DNA from: Pseudolachnospira sp051055405
GTDB lineage: Bacteria; Bacillota; Clostridia; Lachnospirales; Lachnospiraceae
NCBI RefSeq assembly: GCF_051055405.1
Contig: NZ_CP167068.1
Span: 682,001 to 746,000, forward strand
Reading direction: 5' to 3'
Length of the DNA: 64,000 bases
Every line of letters begins with the position of its first letter. The first letter of the stretch is position 1. This document shows, piece after piece, positions 1 through 9,191 of this stretch. The translations under genes were made by a program, and so were the position numbers. The notes under the pieces are model-generated. The model searched no databases. It was not told where the DNA came from and saw only the letters and a list, made by a program, of their open reading frames with translations.

Positions 1-960
1 CCTTTCGAGGCGATTACCAGCATGTATGCTTTGCCGAAATCCTATGAGGTAGACCCGACTCCAATTTTTGCGATCTTTTACTTTATTTTCTACGGTATGA
101 TGTTTGCAGACATGGGTTATGGTCTGATCCTTGCGGCGGCTTGTTTCCTATTATTAAAGAAATTTCCCCTTGAGAATACCGGATATCGCTTGGTAAAGTG
201 TCTGGGATTTTGCGGAATCTCAACTTTTATTTGGGGCGCGCTCTTCGGCGGCTTCCTCGGCGATATCATTACTGTGGTAGCGGATACTTTCTTTGGCGCT
301 ACGATAGAGATTACTCCGTTGTGGTTTAATCCCTTGAGCGATCCGATGAAGCTTTTGATCTTCTCCTGCGTGTTGGGTACGGTTCATCTGTTCATCGGTA
401 TGGGCGTGAAGGCTTATATGTATCTGAAGGATGGCAAGATTGCGGAAGCGATCATCGAAGTCCTGGCCTGGTATCTATTCCTGATCGGCCTGGCGCTGCT
501 GCTCTTTGGCGGAAGCCTGTTCGACGGCGCATCCGGCATTGGCAAGTGGCTGGCGATCGTGGGAGCGGTCGTTATCGTTGGCGGTCCGCTGCTTCGCGGA
601 AAAGGCGTAGGAAAGCTTTTAGGACTCTGGGATCTGTACGGAACCACCAGTTATCTGGCGGATATTCTGTCCTATTCCCGGCTGCTCGCTTTAGGCCTTG
701 CTTCGGCGGTTATCGCTCAGGTATTTAATGCCCTTGGTTCCCTGTTTGGCGGTGGAATCGTAGGCGCGATTCTTTTCATCATCATTGCAATTTTCGGCCA
801 TGCGCTGAACTTTGCATTAAACGCGCTGGGCTCTTACGTTCATGCGAGCCGGCTGCAGTATGTAGAATTCTTTGGAAAATTTTATGAAGGCGGAGGAGAC
901 GCCTTCCAGCCTTTTGAAAAGAAAACGAAATATGTAAAGCTTGTGAAGGAGGAAAAGTAA
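1..960 (+). CDS. ntpI: V-type ATP synthase subunit I (5'-partial)
   Basis: The reading frame is open from base 1, so the N-terminal half lies outside the window. The 319 visible residues are the membrane-embedded C-terminal part of the a/I stator subunit, which forms the ion half-channels against the K ring. About seven hydrophobic segments are visible. The segment with SYSRLLALGLA carries the Arg that is essential for ion translocation in this family, and the end HASRLQYVEFFGKFYEGGG is the usual family C terminus. The gene for subunit K follows after one base, as expected for an ntp operon. Identification is secure; the true start is unknown. Confidence 0.96.
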   Translation, partial: PFEAITSMYALPKSYEVDPTPIFAIFYFIFYGMMFADMGYGLILAAACFLLLKKFPLENTGYRLVKCLGFCGISTFIWGALFGGFLGDIITVVADTFFGATIEITPLWFNPLSDPMKLLIFSCVLGTVHLFIGMGVKAYMYLKDGKIAEAIIEVLAWYLFLIGLALLLFGGSLFDGASGIGKWLAIVGAVVIVGGPLLRGKGVGKLLGLWDLYGTTSYLADILSYSRLLALGLASAVIAQVFNALGSLFGGGIVGAILFIIIAIFGHALNFALNALGSYVHASRLQYVEFFGKFYEGGGDAFQPFEKKTKYVKLVKEEK

Positions 961-961
961 C

Positions 962-1432
962 ATGACTTTAGGATTAGCATTAGCGATTGGTGGAGCTGCA
1001 ATTGCAGCGTGTGCAGGTATCGGAAGTGCTCTTGGTGTAGGTGTAGCTGGTGAGGCTGCTGCCGGCGTGGTGGCAGAAGATCCGAAGAAATTTGGTCAGA
1101 CCCTGGTTCTGCAGGCTTTGCCGGGTACCCAGGGAATTTATGGTTTGCTGATTGCATTCTTGATTTTGGTAAAAACAGGCGTGATGGGCGGAAATCCCGC
1201 GGAATTGTCCACCATGCAGGGCATTTACTTCCTGTTCACCGGCGTGCCGATCGGCCTGGTTGGTATCTGGTCCGGATGGGCGCAGGGAAAAGCTTCCGCT
1301 GCCGGCATCATGCTGATTGCAAAGAGACCCAGCGAGCTGGCTAAGGGTATTATCTACGCCGCTATGGTTGAGACCTACGCGATCTTGGCTCTGCTGATTT
1401 CCTTCCTGATGTGGATGTTCATTACAGTTTAA
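962..1432 (+). CDS. ntpK: V-type ATP synthase subunit K (rotor proteolipid)
   Basis: This 156-residue protein is the duplicated 16-kDa proteolipid with four membrane helices that makes the rotor ring. A strong AAGGAGG at 946-952 fixes the ATG at 962. Each half has the expected hairpin. The ion-binding Glu is E137 in AMVETYAIL. The residues that bind Na+ in Enterococcus hirae NtpK have visible equivalents here: L53, T56, Q57 and Y60 in LQALPGTQGIYG, and Q108 in SGWAQGKASAAG. From family knowledge I infer that this enzyme moves Na+ rather than H+. It lies between subunits I and E in the operon. Confidence 0.97.
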   Translation: MTLGLALAIGGAAIAACAGIGSALGVGVAGEAAAGVVAEDPKKFGQTLVLQALPGTQGIYGLLIAFLILVKTGVMGGNPAELSTMQGIYFLFTGVPIGLVGIWSGWAQGKASAAGIMLIAKRPSELAKGIIYAAMVETYAILALLISFLMWMFITV

Positions 1433-1466
1433 GCTGGATGCCTGACAGGAAAGGAATTGGTGACCT

Positions 1467-2036
1467 ATGAGCATTGAAAGTATTACGGCCCGGATTTTGC
1501 AGGAGGCAAAAGACGAGGCGGAGCAATGGATGAAGCAGACGGAAAGCGAGCGCGACGCTTTGCTTGCCGGTGCGGCAGAGGAAGCCGAGGCGGCGAAGAA
1601 AGAAATGGCTGTTAAGGCAGAAGAGGATGCGAAGGTCCTGGGCGAGCGGAGAAATTCTGTGGCGGAACTGGAGGCGCGCAAGATGCGTCTTTCGGCAAAG
1701 CAGGAAATGATTGACCGCAGTTTTGAAGAGGCGGCAAAGCTTTTAGCGGGAATGCCGGAAAAAGAGTATCAGGCATTTTTGATGGAATTGCTGACGCCGT
1801 ATCAGGCGCAGCCCGGTGAGATTCTCTTAAATGAAAAGGATAAAAAAGCCTACGGCGAGGCGCTTACGGAAGCATTGAAGGAAAGCCCCTTGTCTGTCTC
1901 CGAGGAGACGGTTTCCATTCAGGGCGGTTTTATCCTGCGGCAGGGAAGCGTAGCATTAAACGCATCTCTGGAAAAGTTGATGGAAACCCAGAAAAAACAG
2001 ATTACCGCTGAGATCGCGGCTGTTCTGTTCTCATAA
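1467..2036 (+). CDS. ntpE: V-type ATP synthase subunit E (peripheral stalk)
   Basis: This 189-residue protein matches the peripheral-stalk E subunit in size, charge and position. The N-terminal ~100 residues are a long Ala/Glu/Lys-rich coiled coil (for example AAEEAEAAKKEMAVKAEEDA). The C-terminal half is a compact domain ending in ...ITAEIAAVLFS, which in the family caps the A3B3 head. It follows subunit K by 34 bases and precedes subunit C, the standard order. Subunit G, its usual coiled-coil partner, is not in the window and may lie upstream of base 1. Confidence 0.9.
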   Translation: MSIESITARILQEAKDEAEQWMKQTESERDALLAGAAEEAEAAKKEMAVKAEEDAKVLGERRNSVAELEARKMRLSAKQEMIDRSFEEAAKLLAGMPEKEYQAFLMELLTPYQAQPGEILLNEKDKKAYGEALTEALKESPLSVSEETVSIQGGFILRQGSVALNASLEKLMETQKKQITAEIAAVLFS

Positions 2037-2072
2037 GGGATTGTCAAAAAAAGAAAGAAAGGAGGAATCCCT

Positions 2073-3068
2073 ATGGGAGCAGATTATACGTTTGCCTGTG
2101 CCCAGGTTCGGAGCGCGGAGAGAAATCTCTTAAACCGAGAGCGGCTTTCTATTATGGTGGAAGCGAAAACCATGGAAGACGCTTTGAAAGTCTTGCAGGA
2201 AGCGCAATATGGAACGGAAGGCGAGACCATTTTGCCGGCGGCCTATGAGCGCACGCTGGTTCAGGAAACCGCGAAGCTGTACCGTTTTTTGACTTCGATT
2301 GCGCCGGAAGAAAAAGAGTTTCGTATTTTTTCCTATCCCTTTGACTATCACAATATCAAAACGTTGTTGAAGGCGGAGTTTTTAGGCGTGGATGGAAAGC
2401 CAATCCTAATGGACGGCGGAACCATTGATCCTTCCGTTATGGCGGTTTTGATCAAAGAACGGAATTATATTCCGATGACCAGCCATATGAAGACGGCTAT
2501 TGAAGAGTCTGTGGACACCCATGCCAGAACCAGAGATCCTCAGTGTGTGGATCTGATCTGCGACAGAGAGTGCTATGCGGATGTGTTGGAGGCGGCAAAA
2601 GAAACCGGAAACTCGTTTGTGGTCGGCTATGTCCGTCTTCTGATCGATACGATCAACCTGAAAACTTTTGTGCGCTGTCAGAAGATGGGGCAGCCTTGGA
2701 GTTTCTTCGGAAGTGTATTTTTGCCGGGCGGCAATATTGACGAAAAAGTTTTTGTGGCAGGTTACGACGAGCCGTTCCATCAGTTTGCGGCGCGTTTGGT
2801 ACCCTATGCGTTGGTAGGGGCCGCGGAAGAAGGCGGCGCCTCCATGAAGGAGACCGGCAGCTTTACGGCGCTGGAAAAACTTTGTGACGATGCGCTGATT
2901 CAATATGCCAAGAAGGCGAAATACGTTTCGTTTGGCTTAGAGCCGCTGATTGCTTATTCGGTGGCAAAGCAGATGGAGATCAAGAGCGTGCGGATCATTT
3001 TGGCCGGAAAGGCCGCTGGCTTAGAGCCGGCTTTGATCCGGGAAAGATTGAGGGAGACTTATGGGTAA
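2073..3068 (+). CDS. ntpC: V-type ATP synthase subunit C (rotor-stalk connector)
   Basis: This 331-residue protein corresponds to the V-ATPase C/d subunit, the funnel-shaped adapter that joins the central stalk to the K ring. AAAGGAGG lies a few bases before the ATG. The family fold of three repeated helical parts fits the length and the motifs YDYHNIK-like 'YPFDYHNIKTLLKAEF' and 'EPLIAYSVAKQMEIKSVRII'. The last eight bases overlap the start of subunit F, indicating translational coupling. I see no anomalies. Confidence 0.94.
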   Translation: MGADYTFACAQVRSAERNLLNRERLSIMVEAKTMEDALKVLQEAQYGTEGETILPAAYERTLVQETAKLYRFLTSIAPEEKEFRIFSYPFDYHNIKTLLKAEFLGVDGKPILMDGGTIDPSVMAVLIKERNYIPMTSHMKTAIEESVDTHARTRDPQCVDLICDRECYADVLEAAKETGNSFVVGYVRLLIDTINLKTFVRCQKMGQPWSFFGSVFLPGGNIDEKVFVAGYDEPFHQFAARLVPYALVGAAEEGGASMKETGSFTALEKLCDDALIQYAKKAKYVSFGLEPLIAYSVAKQMEIKSVRIILAGKAAGLEPALIRERLRETYG

Positions 3069-3387
3069 GATTGGCGTGATCGGCGATGCCCAGAGTGTCC
3101 TGGGGTTCAAGGCCTTTGGCCTGGACGTGTTCGCCTGCCAGGTGGTGGAAGACGCGGCCCACACTCTGCACAAGATTGCAGAGGAGGGCTACGGTATCAT
3201 CTATATCACCGAGCGGTTTTACAAGGATATGGGAGAAGACATCGCCAAGTATTTTGATATGAGAGTTCCGGCTATCATTCCGATTCCCGGAGTAGACGGA
3301 AGTTTCGGCATCGGTATTGCAAATGTGAAAAAGTCCGTGGAGCGGGCTGTCGGTGCTGATATCCTATTCGGAGGTGACAATACATGA
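3061..3387 (+). CDS. ntpG: V-type ATP synthase subunit F
   Basis: This 108-residue Rossmann-like protein is the central-stalk F subunit (NtpG in E. hirae naming). Typical features are the N-terminal MGKIGVIGDAQSVLGFKAFG and the middle segment YGIIYITERFYKDM. It overlaps subunit C by eight bases and subunit A by four bases (ATGA), so the C-F-A genes are translationally coupled. In the family this subunit binds subunit D and transmits rotation. Confidence 0.94.
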   Translation: MGKIGVIGDAQSVLGFKAFGLDVFACQVVEDAAHTLHKIAEEGYGIIYITERFYKDMGEDIAKYFDMRVPAIIPIPGVDGSFGIGIANVKKSVERAVGADILFGGDNT

Positions 3388-5159
3388 GTCAAGGAAAGAT
3401 CGTAAAGGTATCCGGTCCTCTGGTTGTAGCGGAAGGCATGCAGGAAGCGGATATGTTCGACGTGGTTCGCGTAGGCGACCAGAACCTGATCGGCGAGATC
3501 ATCGAGATGCGGGATGGCATGGCGTCGATTCAGGTATATGAGGAGACGGCAGGCTTGAAGCCTGGCGCACCGGTCAGCTCCACCGGCGCTCCGTTGTCCG
3601 TAGAATTGGGGCCTGGCCTGATTGAGACCATCTACGACGGAATCCAGCGTCCCTTGGAGGGCATGGTGAAGTTGTCCGGTACCAACATCAGCCGTGGTAT
3701 CTCCATTCCGGCGTTAAACCGTGAGAAAAAGTGGGAGTTTGTTCCGACTGTAAAGGTAGGAGATGAAGTTCAGGCCGGCGATATCATCGGTACGGTTCAG
3801 GAGACTGTGGTTGTGGTCCAGAAGATCATGGTTCCGAACCGAGTAAAAGGTAAAGTGAAGAGCATTACCGGCGGTTCCTTCACCGTGGAAGAGACCGTTT
3901 GCGTGGTGACAACGCCGGAAGGGGAAGACGTAGAGCTGACCCTGATGCAGAAATGGCCGGTTCGTGTGGGCCGTCCCTATCAGACTAAACTGGTTCCGGA
4001 TATGCCGCTCATCACCGGACAGCGCGTAATCGACACCATGTTCCCGATTGCAAAGGGCGGTGTGGCTGCTGTACCTGGTCCTTTCGGTTCCGGTAAGACG
4101 GTTGTACAGCATCAGCTGGCAAAGTGGGCGGATGCGGATATCGTTGTTTATATTGGATGCGGAGAGCGTGGAAATGAGATGACCGACGTTTTGATGGAGT
4201 TCCCGGAATTGAAGGACCCGAAGACTGGTCAGAGCTTGATGAAACGTACCGTATTGATTGCAAATACTTCGGATATGCCGGTGGCAGCCCGTGAGGCTTC
4301 CATCTATACCGGTATCACCATTGCAGAATATTTCCGTGACATGGGTTATTCCGTAGCCCTGATGGCTGACTCCACCTCCCGTTGGGCGGAGGCGCTCCGT
4401 GAGATGTCCGGGCGTTTGGAGGAAATGCCTGGTGAGGAAGGTTATCCGGCGTACCTTGGTTCCCGTCTGGCGCAGTTCTATGAGCGCGCTGGAAGAGTCA
4501 TCAGCCTTGGTTCGGAAGGCCGCGAGGGCGCTTTGTCCGCGATCGGAGCCGTATCCCCGCCTGGCGGCGATATCTCCGAGCCGGTATCCCAGGCTACCCT
4601 GCGTATCGTAAAAGTATTCTGGAGCCTGGATTCGGATCTGGCTTATAAGCGTCACTTCCCGGCGATTAACTGGTTAAACAGCTACTCCCTGTATGCCAGC
4701 CGTCTGGATAAGTGGTTTGCGGAAAATGTAAATAAAGAGTTCCCGCAGCTGCGCGGAAGCGCTCTTCATCTGCTGCAGGAAGAGGCGGAGTTAAATGAAA
4801 TCGTTCAGTTGGTTGGTGTGGACGGCCTGTCCGCTACGGACCGCCTGAAACTGGAAACCTGTAAGATGATCCGTGAGGACTATCTGCATCAGAATGCTTT
4901 CCATGAGATTGACACCTATGCTTCGATGAATAAGCAGTATCGCATGCTGAAGCTGATCCTTTTGTTCCACCAGGAGTCTCTGGCTGCTCTGGGACAGGGC
5001 GCGGATTTCCAGAAGCTTTCTGCGATGCCGGTCCGCGAGGAAATCGGTCGTTTCAAATATGTGGAAGAGGCGCAGGTTGAAGCAGAATTCGAGAAGGTGA
5101 AAGCCACCTTGGAGGAGGAAGTACACGCGATTATCGGTAAGGAGGCGGAAGCAGAATGA
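3384..5159 (+). CDS. ntpA: V-type ATP synthase catalytic subunit A
   Basis: This 591-residue protein is the catalytic subunit of the A3B3 head. It has the N-terminal beta barrel, the family-specific non-homologous region (about residues 115-190), and a Walker A motif GPFGSGKT at residues 232-239, followed by the Walker B region SVALMADSTSRWAEALRE. GERGNEMTDVL, which carries the catalytic Glu, is present. It overlaps subunit F and subunit B (stop/start ATGA at 5156-5159). The length is normal. Confidence 0.98.
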   Translation: MSQGKIVKVSGPLVVAEGMQEADMFDVVRVGDQNLIGEIIEMRDGMASIQVYEETAGLKPGAPVSSTGAPLSVELGPGLIETIYDGIQRPLEGMVKLSGTNISRGISIPALNREKKWEFVPTVKVGDEVQAGDIIGTVQETVVVVQKIMVPNRVKGKVKSITGGSFTVEETVCVVTTPEGEDVELTLMQKWPVRVGRPYQTKLVPDMPLITGQRVIDTMFPIAKGGVAAVPGPFGSGKTVVQHQLAKWADADIVVYIGCGERGNEMTDVLMEFPELKDPKTGQSLMKRTVLIANTSDMPVAAREASIYTGITIAEYFRDMGYSVALMADSTSRWAEALREMSGRLEEMPGEEGYPAYLGSRLAQFYERAGRVISLGSEGREGALSAIGAVSPPGGDISEPVSQATLRIVKVFWSLDSDLAYKRHFPAINWLNSYSLYASRLDKWFAENVNKEFPQLRGSALHLLQEEAELNEIVQLVGVDGLSATDRLKLETCKMIREDYLHQNAFHEIDTYASMNKQYRMLKLILLFHQESLAALGQGADFQKLSAMPVREEIGRFKYVEEAQVEAEFEKVKATLEEEVHAIIGKEAEAE

Positions 5160-6544
5160 TTAGAGAATATAAGACAATCACCGAAGTTGCCGGCCCTCTG
5201 ATGCTGGTAAAAGGTGTGGAAGGCGTCGGTTATGACGAGTTGGGCGAGATCGAACTGCCCAACGGCGATATTCGAAATTGCCGCGTACTGGAAATCAATG
5301 GTTCCAACGCCATGGTTCAGCTGTTCGAGAGCTCTGCTGGACTGAACTTGAATGAGAGTAAAGTTCGCTTCCTGGGCCACGGCATCGAGTTGGCGGTTTC
5401 CGGCGATATGCTGGGACGTGTATTCGACGGTATGGGCCATCCTACCGACGGCGGTCCGGAAATTATCCCGGAAAAGACATTGGATATCAATGGTCTGCCG
5501 ATGAACCCGGCGGCCAGAGACTACCCCTCTGAGTTTATCCAGACCGGTGTTTCCGCCATCGATGGACTGAATACCCTGGTTCGTGGACAGAAGCTGCCGA
5601 TTTTCTCTGGCTCCGGTCTGCCCCACGCGGATCTGGCAGCTCAGATTGCCCGTCAGGCCAAGGTGTTAAACACAGACAGTAATTTCGCCGTAGTATTTGC
5701 CGCTATCGGTATTACCTACGAGGAAGCGGATTTCTTTATCTCTGACTTTAAGCGCACGGGCGCTATCGACCGGACGGTTATGTTTATGAACCTGGCCAAT
5801 GACCCGGCTGTTGAGCGTATCGCGACTCCTCGTATGGCGCTGACCGCCGCTGAGTATCTGGCTTTCGAGAAGAACATGCATGTACTGGTTATCCTGACGG
5901 ATATCACCAACTATGCCGAGGCTCTTCGTGAGATCTCTGCAGCCCGTAAGGAAGTTCCGGGCCGTCGTGGTTACCCTGGCTACCTGTATACGGACCTTGC
6001 GACTCTGTACGAGCGCGCCGGAAAGAAGAAGGGCATCGACGGTTCCATCACGATGATCCCGATTCTGACCATGCCGGAGGATGACAAGACTCACCCGATT
6101 CCGGACTTGACCGGATACATCACCGAGGGTCAGATTATCCTGTCCCGTGAACTGTACCGCAAGGGCGTTATGCCTCCCATCGACGTGCTGCCGTCCCTGT
6201 CCCGTCTGAAAGATAAGGGTATCGGCAAGGGCAAGACCCGCGAGGATCATGCCGACACCATGAACCAGCTGTTTGCCGCCTATGCCCGTGGTAAGGAGTG
6301 CAAGGAGCTGATGGCGATCCTTGGCGAAGCGGCTCTGACTGACGTGGATAAGCTGTATGCGAAATTTGCCGATAATTTTGAGCGGGAATACGTGTCCCAG
6401 GGTTATGAGACCAACCGTCCCATCGAGGAAACGCTGGAGATCGGCTGGAAATTGCTGCGTCAGATGCCGAAGGGCGAGCTGAAGCGTATCCGTGATTCCT
6501 TCCTGGAGAAATATTACGACCAGAATCAGGAGACCGAAAACTAA
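5156..6544 (+). CDS. ntpB: V-type ATP synthase regulatory subunit B
   Basis: This 462-residue protein is the non-catalytic B subunit of the head. As expected for B, the P-loop is replaced by FSGSGLPHADLAAQIARQ and the protein keeps the conserved ITMIPILTMPEDDKTHPIPD and GYITEGQIILSRELYRKG segments. It starts inside the last codon of subunit A, so the two are made in equal amounts by coupling. The length and all family landmarks are intact. Confidence 0.98.
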   Translation: MIREYKTITEVAGPLMLVKGVEGVGYDELGEIELPNGDIRNCRVLEINGSNAMVQLFESSAGLNLNESKVRFLGHGIELAVSGDMLGRVFDGMGHPTDGGPEIIPEKTLDINGLPMNPAARDYPSEFIQTGVSAIDGLNTLVRGQKLPIFSGSGLPHADLAAQIARQAKVLNTDSNFAVVFAAIGITYEEADFFISDFKRTGAIDRTVMFMNLANDPAVERIATPRMALTAAEYLAFEKNMHVLVILTDITNYAEALREISAARKEVPGRRGYPGYLYTDLATLYERAGKKKGIDGSITMIPILTMPEDDKTHPIPDLTGYITEGQIILSRELYRKGVMPPIDVLPSLSRLKDKGIGKGKTREDHADTMNQLFAAYARGKECKELMAILGEAALTDVDKLYAKFADNFEREYVSQGYETNRPIEETLEIGWKLLRQMPKGELKRIRDSFLEKYYDQNQETEN

Positions 6545-6562
6545 ATTCAGAGAGGTGACGAC

Positions 6563-7264
6563 ATGGCACGATTAAATGTAAATCCAACACGAATGGTGCT
6601 CTCCAATCTGAAAAAGCAGTTGAAGGTTGCAGTCCGCGGTCATAAGCTGATGAAGGATAAGCGGGATGAGCTGATGAAGCGCTTCCTGGATTTGGCCCGC
6701 GAGAATAAGCGTTTGCGGGAAGAGGTGGAAAAGGAACTGATGGAGGTGTACGCCAGTTTCTCCATTGCCAGCGCCGTGATGACGCCGAGCATGATGGAGG
6801 AAGCTTTGATGTACCCGAAGCAGGGCGTCCAGTTGAATATTGGAAGCAAAAACATCATGAGCGTAGATGTTCCGGTGTTTGACTTTGAGACCACTTCCAC
6901 GGAAGCAGCCAATATCTTTCCTTACGGCTTTGCCAATACCTCTGGGGAATTGGATACCGCCATCGAAAAGCTGTCGGAGGTATTTCCGGTGATGCTGAAA
7001 TTGGCCGCCATGGAAAAAGAGGCCAGCATGCTTTCCGATGAGATCGAAAAGACCCGTCGCCGGGTAAATGCGCTGGAATATGTGAAGATTCCTCAATACC
7101 AGGAAACCATCCGTTATATCACGATGAAGCTGGATGAGGATGAAAGAGGCAACCAGACCCGCCTGATGAAGGTGAAAGATATGATGGTGAAAGAAGCCAT
7201 CGAGGAGCGCCGGGAGCAGGATCAAGAGGCGTTTGCGGAGTTTGCTGCGAGCAGACAGCCGTAA
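6563..7264 (+). CDS. ntpD: V-type ATP synthase subunit D (central stalk)
   Basis: This 233-residue protein is the coiled-coil central axle of the V-ATPase. It begins with the family signature RLNVNPTRMVLSNLKKQL and has long helical, charged N- and C-terminal arms around a short middle region. An AGAGAGGTGACGAC leader precedes the ATG. It is the last gene of the operon: a strong terminator follows at 7286-7315. Confidence 0.96.
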   Translation: MARLNVNPTRMVLSNLKKQLKVAVRGHKLMKDKRDELMKRFLDLARENKRLREEVEKELMEVYASFSIASAVMTPSMMEEALMYPKQGVQLNIGSKNIMSVDVPVFDFETTSTEAANIFPYGFANTSGELDTAIEKLSEVFPVMLKLAAMEKEASMLSDEIEKTRRRVNALEYVKIPQYQETIRYITMKLDEDERGNQTRLMKVKDMMVKEAIEERREQDQEAFAEFAASRQP

Positions 7265-7285
7265 AATTGTATTAAAAAATGTGTG

Positions 7286-7315
7286 GCAGTCGGCCCTTAG
7301 GGCCGGCTGCTTTTT
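7286..7315 (+). terminator. Rho-independent terminator of the V-ATPase operon
   Basis: An 11-bp stem (7286-7296 with 7300-7310, one G-U pair) closes a 3-nt loop and is followed by five T. It sits 21 bases after the ntpD stop codon. Confidence 0.93.
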
Positions 7316-7319
7316 AAAA

Positions 7320-7409
7320 ATGGGGAAATATGCAGTGGAAGAGATTGCGGAGCTTTCCGGATTGTCTCTTGAGGATATAAAAAAATTGCAGCATAGGCAG
7401 AATGTATAA
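7320..7409 (+). pseudogene. 3' remnant of an Rpn-family nuclease gene
   Basis: Bases 7320-7409 read ATG GGG AAA TAT... and encode 29 residues, MGKYAVEEIAELSGLSLEDI and a short tail KKLQHRQNV, then stop. This is almost the same as the last 28 residues of the full-length Rpn-family gene at 17247-18134 (GKYAVEEIAELSGLPLEDV, then KKLQRRQRV). The first ~265 residues are missing. The following terminator is also of the same kind as that of the full-length gene. The fragment begins right after the V-ATPase terminator, which places the break near 7316-7322. I regard it as the scar of a lost third copy, not a working gene. Confidence 0.85.
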
Positions 7410-7424
7410 AGAATGTTTGAAAAA

Positions 7425-7456
7425 CCAGGAATCGAGGAGTGGTTTCTGGCTTTTTT
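7425..7456 (+). terminator. Terminator kept from the decayed Rpn copy
   Basis: A 9-bp stem (7425-7433 with 7441-7449, G-U pairs included) is followed by C and six T. It corresponds to the terminator at 18152-18182 with a compensating base-pair change (CCAG/CTGG against CCGG/CCGG), so the structure has been kept by selection or is recent. Confidence 0.8.
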
Positions 7457-7473
7457 ATTTTCTCTCACGCTTC

Positions 7474-7502
7474 TTGTTCTCTGGGGAATGTTGTGGTATA
7501 GT
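7474..7502 (+). promoter_or_regulatory. Promoter of the two-component/sugar locus
   Basis: TTGTTC (7474-7479), a 17-base spacer and TATAGT (7497-7502) form a good sigma-A promoter about 80 bases before the response regulator start. Confidence 0.7.
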
Positions 7503-7581
7503 GAAAAAGAAAAATAAATTTGATAATATAAATTAAAAATGAAAAAATACAGAAGATTTGCGGAGGGAAAGGAGACATGGG

Positions 7582-9180
7582 ATGCAGAAAAGGTTTTCTT
7601 TGATGATTTTAGATGATGAACCGGCAATTTGCTCTTTGATTGCTTCTCTCATCCAGTGGGAAACATTAGAGATAGATTTTGCTGGAGAGGCTTACGATGG
7701 AATAGAGGCTCTTGCCAAAATCAGAGAAAAACAGCCAGATATTGTCATTACGGATATTCAAATGCCGGGGATGGATGGTTTAGAACTGATTCGAAGCGCC
7801 CAGGCAGAAGGGATTTTTCCGGCCTTTTTGATTGTAAGCGGTTACAGTAAATTTGAATATGCGAAAAAGGCCATTGAATATAAGGTGGAAGATTACCTTT
7901 TGAAACCGATCAAAAAAGCAGAATTGAACCATTTATTGGAACGAATTCAAGAGCGTTTATCGAGGGAAAGAAGAGAACAGGAAAAACAGATAGAACGCCT
8001 CGCGCATCAGGAAAATACGCTTTTGAGACGTTGGGAACGGGAGATTTATCGCTGGTTGGAAACGCCGGGCGGGAACTGGGAAACGATATTGAAAAATATT
8101 CATGGAGAAGATTTTTTTGCCGGTGGCTATTCGGATTTGTTTTGCGGGATTTGGAAGGGACTTTTGGGCCAGGATGATGGAGAAACTTTGGACCAGATAC
8201 GGCGGCATATCGGAGAAACGTGTGAAGATGCCGGGATAGACACCACGTTTTTTACTTGGAAAGGCGGCGTTATCTGGCTAGGGAAAACCCAAAGAAAAAT
8301 GGAGCAAGAAGAATGGAAAAGTATTGTAAAAGAGATATCCGATGATATCCATAGCAAACGTCAAGAGGGGTGGACCTTTGTGATTAGCCCTCCGATGATA
8401 AGTCTGGCGGAACTGGGAAATGCGATGGATCAGATTTGGAAACAGGTTTGTGTTAGAAGAACAGGGCAGGGTACAGTGATTTTCTGGGTTCCAGAAAACA
8501 AAGCGGAGAGGATTTCTTTGAGTCCAGAAAGCCGAACCGAACTTTTTTTGTGTCTGGATGCCTTAAATGAGGGAGGAATCCCAGATTGGATTTTTCGAAC
8601 GTTGCACCGGGAGGCATGGCCGCCCTCCCGACAGCCGGAGGCATATGGACTTGCCTTAGAGATTATACAGGATGCGGAAAGAAAAATGCGTCCTTTATGG
8701 GAAGAGTGGTCGGACGAGGAAAAAAGGGAGCTTCCTTTTTCTTACGAGAAGTTTGGCGCGGAACTATCCGAATCCGGGAGCCTGGAAGAATTGACGGCAG
8801 TGATTGAAAAGAACCTTGTCGGGATGATACATTCGATTCGTGAGAATCGGGAGCGGCGGGAAATCAAAACTGTTCGGGAGGCAAAAGAATACCTACAGAA
8901 AAATTATGCAAAAGGGATTTCTCTAGAAGATGTGGCGAGGCATGTAATGCTTGCGCCAACCTATCTGAGTTTGCTGTTTAAACAGGAAACAGGAAAAAAT
9001 TATAATGAATATTTGACGGATCTTCGCATGGAGGCTGCGAAAGAACTGCTCTGCACAACCCGCCTGGGAGTGGAGCATATAGCAAATCAGATCGGTTATA
9101 CGGATGCGAAATATTTTAGCAAATTATTTACAAAAAGGGTAGGGATACGGCCAAAGGAATATCGGCGTCTGTATTCCTGA
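7582..9180 (+). CDS. YesN-type response regulator, AraC family
   Basis: This 532-residue cytosolic regulator has an N-terminal receiver domain (acidic pair D11-D12, phospho-acceptor D58 in IVITDIQMPGMDG, Lys in DYLLKPI) and a C-terminal AraC helix-turn-helix pair (about residues 430-530, with ISLEDVARHVMLAPTYLSLL and IANQIGYTDAKYFSKLFTKR). The middle ~270 residues resemble the linker of YesN proteins and have no clear domain. I chose the ATG at 7582 because AAAGGAG lies seven bases before it; an in-frame TTG at 7558 has no ribosome binding site. It pairs with the following histidine kinase and should control the sugar ABC genes downstream. Confidence 0.93.
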   Translation: MQKRFSLMILDDEPAICSLIASLIQWETLEIDFAGEAYDGIEALAKIREKQPDIVITDIQMPGMDGLELIRSAQAEGIFPAFLIVSGYSKFEYAKKAIEYKVEDYLLKPIKKAELNHLLERIQERLSRERREQEKQIERLAHQENTLLRRWEREIYRWLETPGGNWETILKNIHGEDFFAGGYSDLFCGIWKGLLGQDDGETLDQIRRHIGETCEDAGIDTTFFTWKGGVIWLGKTQRKMEQEEWKSIVKEISDDIHSKRQEGWTFVISPPMISLAELGNAMDQIWKQVCVRRTGQGTVIFWVPENKAERISLSPESRTELFLCLDALNEGGIPDWIFRTLHREAWPPSRQPEAYGLALEIIQDAERKMRPLWEEWSDEEKRELPFSYEKFGAELSESGSLEELTAVIEKNLVGMIHSIRENRERREIKTVREAKEYLQKNYAKGISLEDVARHVMLAPTYLSLLFKQETGKNYNEYLTDLRMEAAKELLCTTRLGVEHIANQIGYTDAKYFSKLFTKRVGIRPKEYRRLYS

Positions 9181-9191
9181 GGGGAGGAAAG

